This document shows, piece by piece, positions 62,501-64,000 of a DNA stretch of 64,000 nt (the stretch's first letter is position 1; every line of letters starts with the position of its first letter). This DNA is from Porphyromonadaceae bacterium UBA7572. Its GTDB lineage: Bacteria; Bacteroidota; Bacteroidia; Bacteroidales; Muribaculaceae. The notes beneath the pieces are model-generated. The model was not told the DNA's origin. It did no database searches and saw only the letters and a list, made by a program, of their open reading frames with translations. Location: contig DLLC01000064.1 of NCBI GenBank assembly GCA_002476625.1, positions 15,022 to 79,021 of the forward strand, given 5' to 3'. The position numbers were made by a program, and so were the translations under genes.

Positions 62501-62546
62501 CGACACGCCATACAACCTTAGAGACTGCGCGTATTTGGACAAATAA
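59511..62546 (+). CDS. Eco57I/TaqI-type adenine-specific DNA methyltransferase, C-terminally truncated
   Basis: The protein methylates adenine N6 at a sequence chosen by its C-terminal specificity domain. The 1011 residues comprise an N-terminal domain (1-250) of uncertain role, a helical linker (about 280-440), and the methyltransferase core with SAM motif DPACGSGAF (490-498) and catalytic NPPY (692-695). A TaqI_C-like region starts at LRGRDIKRY. After DDFSK (988-992) the frame continues for only 19 residues and stops. In homologues the specificity region continues well beyond this point, and a fitting orphan segment lies 804 bp downstream behind the same 16-bp sequence. The gene is therefore probably truncated here, and activity of this form is uncertain. 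Confidence 0.88.
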   Translation: MAHQTLDKQQLRLIFQNKFNLDSYKSILRHIFHASELRTEPELFTDSDSPEDGYFIGKVNTSDAYSIGCFYFKINSGSVAHKKVGLRSLVKQFVNPNWGEFDAAIAVFDDGAEWRLSLICDIKGVATTPKRFTFVFGENDSLYRTATDRFIKLHDSDSTFSAIREAFSVEALSKQFYKELFDWYQWAVNPAAGVVFPKDTDTQDDDQADNETHIIRLITRIMFVWFIKQKGLVPNKIFDVNFLNTILKDFDPDSETVGNYYNAILQNLFFATLNRAIVDEHGNKRRFATNVKKDIKTLYRYAEMFTISEDEVINLFSEVPFLNGGLFECLDKTTSIDGVEKAYNYDGFSRNDRRFPGGGNYRYRATVPNTLFFDEEKGLLPILNRYNFTIEENSPEEQQVALDPELLGKVFENLLGTYNPETRETARNQSGSFYTPREIVNYMVDESLIAYLGDTELVRSLFSPGFTYDETKVDDYKTIASKLKAVKVLDPACGSGAFPMGLLNRMIDILSHITPNENTYILKLAIIENCIYGSDIQSIAAQITKLRFFISLICDCEKDAAKPNFGIPTLPNLETKFVAANSLISIKKTKTGEFYGELFGYEEIKSLKEKLHEVRQEHFSAKNTNRKKALREQDRKLREQLARLMADDNYYAPADAKQLAEWNPYDQNAVASFFDPEWMFGVTDGFDIIIGNPPYIQLQNNGGKLGKLYANEGYNTFARTGDISCLFYERGNQLLKQGGHLCYITTNKWMRAGYGEKTREFFANNTNPMLLVDFAGVKIFESATVDTNILLFAKAANEHNTWCAVANKQNKDSVKNLSVFVQQTGTECDFSGSDSWVILSPIEQSIKRKIEAVGTPLKDWDINIYRGVLTGCNEAFIISTEKRNEILAHCQSEDERSRTAELIRPILRGRDIKRYAYNWAGLWLIATFPSRHYDIEQYPAVKDYLLSFGKERLEQTGKVYIVNGEKIKSRKKTNNKWFETQDSISYWDDFSKRADKGDTPYNLRDCAYLDK
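62472..62487 (+). repeat. 16-bp direct repeat, copy 1 (inside the methyltransferase gene)
   Basis: GACGATTTCTCCAAGC is repeated exactly at 63276-63291, same strand, 804 bp apart (268 codons). In both places it reads Asp-Asp-Phe-Ser-Lys in the specificity-domain frame. The flanking bases differ on both sides, so the identity stops precisely at the repeat. Confidence 0.9.
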
Positions 62547-62591
62547 ACTTTCATATAACCACTTTCCAACTCTGTGCTTTTGAAAAGGCTT

Positions 62592-62867
62592 TCATTTATC
62601 ATCATAGTGTCCTTCCACTTCAATGATGACCACTGTTATTATATCATCGAAAACATTGTAGATAATTCTATCGTGTGCCGTAATACGTCGCGAGTAAGTG
62701 ATGTCGTTTCCACCCTTCATCGCCTCTGGATGACCTATGCCTTCACGAGGGGTTTGTACAATACTGTTCAGAACTTTTCTAAGTTTCTCAAAAAGAGGCT
62801 TGTTAGACTTCTTCCTTTTTCTGATCACCTTTTCAGCCTCCTTGGAGTAATCAATCTTGTAAATCAT
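62592..62867 (-). CDS. YoeB/RelE-family toxin
   Basis: This 91-residue toxin is of the ParE/RelE fold, YoeB branch, which cleaves mRNA at the ribosome. The signature YSRRITAHDRIIY (about 58-70) and the ending GHYDD match YoeB, with the C-terminal His-Tyr as likely catalytic residues. It lies downstream of its antitoxin with a 4-bp overlap (ATGA), the usual coupled order. The pair is inserted between the truncated methyltransferase and its orphan end, on the opposite strand. Confidence 0.88.
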   Translation of the reverse strand: MIYKIDYSKEAEKVIRKRKKSNKPLFEKLRKVLNSIVQTPREGIGHPEAMKGGNDITYSRRITAHDRIIYNVFDDIITVVIIEVEGHYDDK

Positions 62868-63139
62868 ATAGAGTCAAGCCAGTGGTTCATCTCTTTGGCA
62901 TTTTCAAAATGACGAGTTTCTCCATTTTGAAATTCTTCCATAGCCTTGTCTATCTTTTTGCGCAGTTTTGGGGTAATCACCGAATCGTCCAAATTCTGCG
63001 ATGGATGAAGAACTTCTAAAAGAATACTTTCCACATAATTGTTCAGACTGCGATTGCTTGCTTTTGCCCTCGCCTTCAGTTCTGCAAGCAAACTGCTTTG
63101 AAATCTGAATGAAGCAGGAATTCTACTAATTGTTGCCAT
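62864..63139 (-). CDS. Ribbon-helix-helix antitoxin
   Basis: This 91-residue protein has an N-terminal ribbon-helix-helix DNA-binding region (about 5-45; FRFQSSLLAELKARAKASNR followed by SLNNYVE) and an acidic, extended C-terminus that should wrap the toxin. It should repress its own promoter and neutralise the YoeB-like partner. It comes first in the operon and overlaps the toxin start by 4 bp. Confidence 0.82.
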   Translation of the reverse strand: MATISRIPASFRFQSSLLAELKARAKASNRSLNNYVESILLEVLHPSQNLDDSVITPKLRKKIDKAMEEFQNGETRHFENAKEMNHWLDSI

Positions 63140-63172
63140 ATTTTTTTTGCTATTTTCTAAATACTATGTGTG

Positions 63173-63180
63173 CAAATGTA
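63173..63180 (-). promoter_or_regulatory. Likely -7 element for the toxin-antitoxin operon
   Basis: The minus strand reads TACATTTG, an exact TAnnTTTG match, 33 bp before the antitoxin ATG. The -33 region is only T-rich. The antitoxin probably binds nearby. Confidence 0.55.
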
Positions 63181-63275
63181 ATACAAAAAAATACACCCGC
63201 GAAAAATCTCTTAAAAAAAGTACAAAAAACATATTTTGCGGTTTTGTTTTGTTTTGTTTGTGACGATATTAAGCC

Positions 63276-63291
63276 GACGATTTCTCCAAGC
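63276..63291 (+). repeat. 16-bp direct repeat, copy 2 (start of the orphan specificity segment)
   Basis: This is the exact partner of 62472-62487. The orphan frame has a TAA at 63270-63272, two codons before the repeat, so coding similarity to the specificity domain begins exactly here. Confidence 0.9.
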
Positions 63292-63674
63292 CAAAAATAT
63301 TATGGAAGAGAGTTGGTTCTATTCTTAGATTCTGTTATAATGACAATGAAACTTTGGGACTTGATAGTACTTGCTTTGCTACAGGTAACAATGTTGAATT
63401 TGTATGTTGCGTATTAAATTCACCAATGGGACATTATTTGCTAAAAGATGCTCCAAAGACTGGCACAGGCGATTTGCTTGTAAGTGTACAGGCTATTGAG
63501 CCAATTCAAATACCCCAAGTTGGATTGGAAACGGATTCTGAATTCAAAAGGCTCTTAGAAAGACTTATTAAAACTGATTCGCCAAGCAATGAAAAGGAGA
63601 TAAGTTGTAAAGTTTTTAAACTATACGACTTATCTCTTGATGAACAGAGCTATATAGAAAAGAATTTTACTTAA
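63276..63674 (+). pseudogene. Orphan C-terminal specificity segment of an Eco57I-type methyltransferase
   Basis: Starting at the repeat, 132 residues read DDFSKPKILWKRVGSILRF and continue to a TAA at 63672. They include CFATGNNVEFVCCVLNSP and EPIQIPQV, the pattern of the TaqI_C/Eco57I target-recognition end (a lead-in, an LNS helix, then an I-x-I-P motif). The segment lacks an appropriate start codon at its head; the first ATG in this frame is absent until well inside, so it is not expressed as such. It is in register with residue 988 of the upstream methyltransferase and would complete it to 1119 residues. It is more AT-rich than the upstream operon. Confidence 0.8.
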
Positions 63675-64000
63675 TCTCTACGTAGCCAATAGCTTTACGT
63701 TCTTCTGCTGTCAGATTATACAAATCAAACAACAAGGTATCGATTGACTTCGTTTGTTCTATTGTATAATCTGATTGAACGGAATTGACAATCTTTCTGA
63801 ATTTTTCATTTTGTTCTAATGACACCTGCTTTACAGGTATCTTATCGAAGAAGATTTTGCTTAACTCTCTTGTTCCTCCCTGTAACTCAGGAAAAGAATC
63901 GCGGAAACAATATTTGAATAGAGAGGAATTTAGGAAAGCTGTTAAGTATGCCATATTTTGTCCTGTAATAATAAAGCATTTTTGATTGGTCAAAAAGTAT
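63667..64000 (-). pseudogene. Second C-terminal specificity segment, opposite strand (cut by window edge)
   Basis: The minus-strand frame is open from the window edge to a TAA at 63667-63669, about 110 residues. It reads CFIITGQNMAYLTAFLNSSL, then QGGTRELSKIFFDKIPV, and ends FDLYNLTAEERKAIGYVEIK. This is again the end of an Eco57I/TaqI_C-type specificity domain, related to but clearly diverged from the plus-strand segment at 63276. It may be the end of a complete second methyltransferase beyond the window or a silent cassette. Its stop overlaps the end of the plus-strand segment by 8 bp. Confidence 0.78.

Noticed and set aside
56221..62546. Labelling the locus as DISARM or BREX
   Set aside because: No drmA/drmB (DUF1998), brxC, brxL or pglZ homologue is visible; only the methyltransferase and PLD/helicase parts overlap in kind.

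Overview
The window is a chromosomal segment of a member of the Bacteroidales, most likely a gut lineage near Muribaculaceae or Prevotellaceae; the family cannot be fixed by eye. The evidence is: promoters of the Bacteroidetes type (-33 TTTG, about 20 bp, -7 TAnnTTTG), almost no Shine-Dalgarno sequences, and a lineage-typical gene set (lipid-anchored TamL, DUF4292 and DUF4296 lipoproteins, DUF4421, a DksA-like protein next to lspA, eukaryote-like IleS, the sppA-lpxK-PNP-thiL cluster). Coding DNA is near 50% GC until about 62.5 kb, after which it becomes clearly more AT-rich.

Layout. 0-4.5 kb: a possible gene end, rmuC, a DUF695 protein with a small membrane protein, and a PfkB kinase with a FucP-type sugar transporter. 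4.7-14 kb: tamL and a HAD phosphatase, fabG with a TetR regulator, an AspT-type transporter, a PH-domain protein, a DJ-1 protein and trpS. 14-25 kb is transport: an SLC13 permease, a secreted protein with DnaJ-type zinc fingers, a thiamine uptake operon under a TPP riboswitch (TonB receptor plus PnuT), an iron/heme/B12-type ABC importer, ogt and an MFS exporter. 25-33 kb: dut-TPR-DUF4292-FemAB-like-flippase, then greA, a HIT protein and a DUF4421 protein.

33-46 kb is a long minus-strand block: tRNA-Arg with its own promoter and terminator, a membrane-tethered UvrD-like helicase, lysA, hisIE-hisF-hisA-hisH, thiL, PNP, lpxK and sppA. 46-56 kb is plus-strand envelope and translation housekeeping: ddl-murF, ileS, a DksA-like gene, lspA, a DUF4296 lipoprotein and an MlaE/MlaF lipid transporter pair.

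56-64 kb is the accessory region and the most interesting part. A two-gene operon encodes a PLD-nuclease/SNF2-helicase fusion and an Eco57I-type adenine methyltransferase, which together look like a restriction or phage-defence system. The methyltransferase is cut short inside its C-terminal specificity region. A YoeB-like toxin-antitoxin pair follows on the other strand. An orphan C-terminal specificity segment then begins at a perfect 16-bp direct repeat of the cut site, in the same frame. Recombination between the repeats would remove 804 bp including the toxin-antitoxin pair and rebuild a 1119-residue methyltransferase. A second, divergent C-terminal segment lies in the opposite orientation and runs off the window. 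This arrangement suggests a specificity-switching or remodelled restriction locus.
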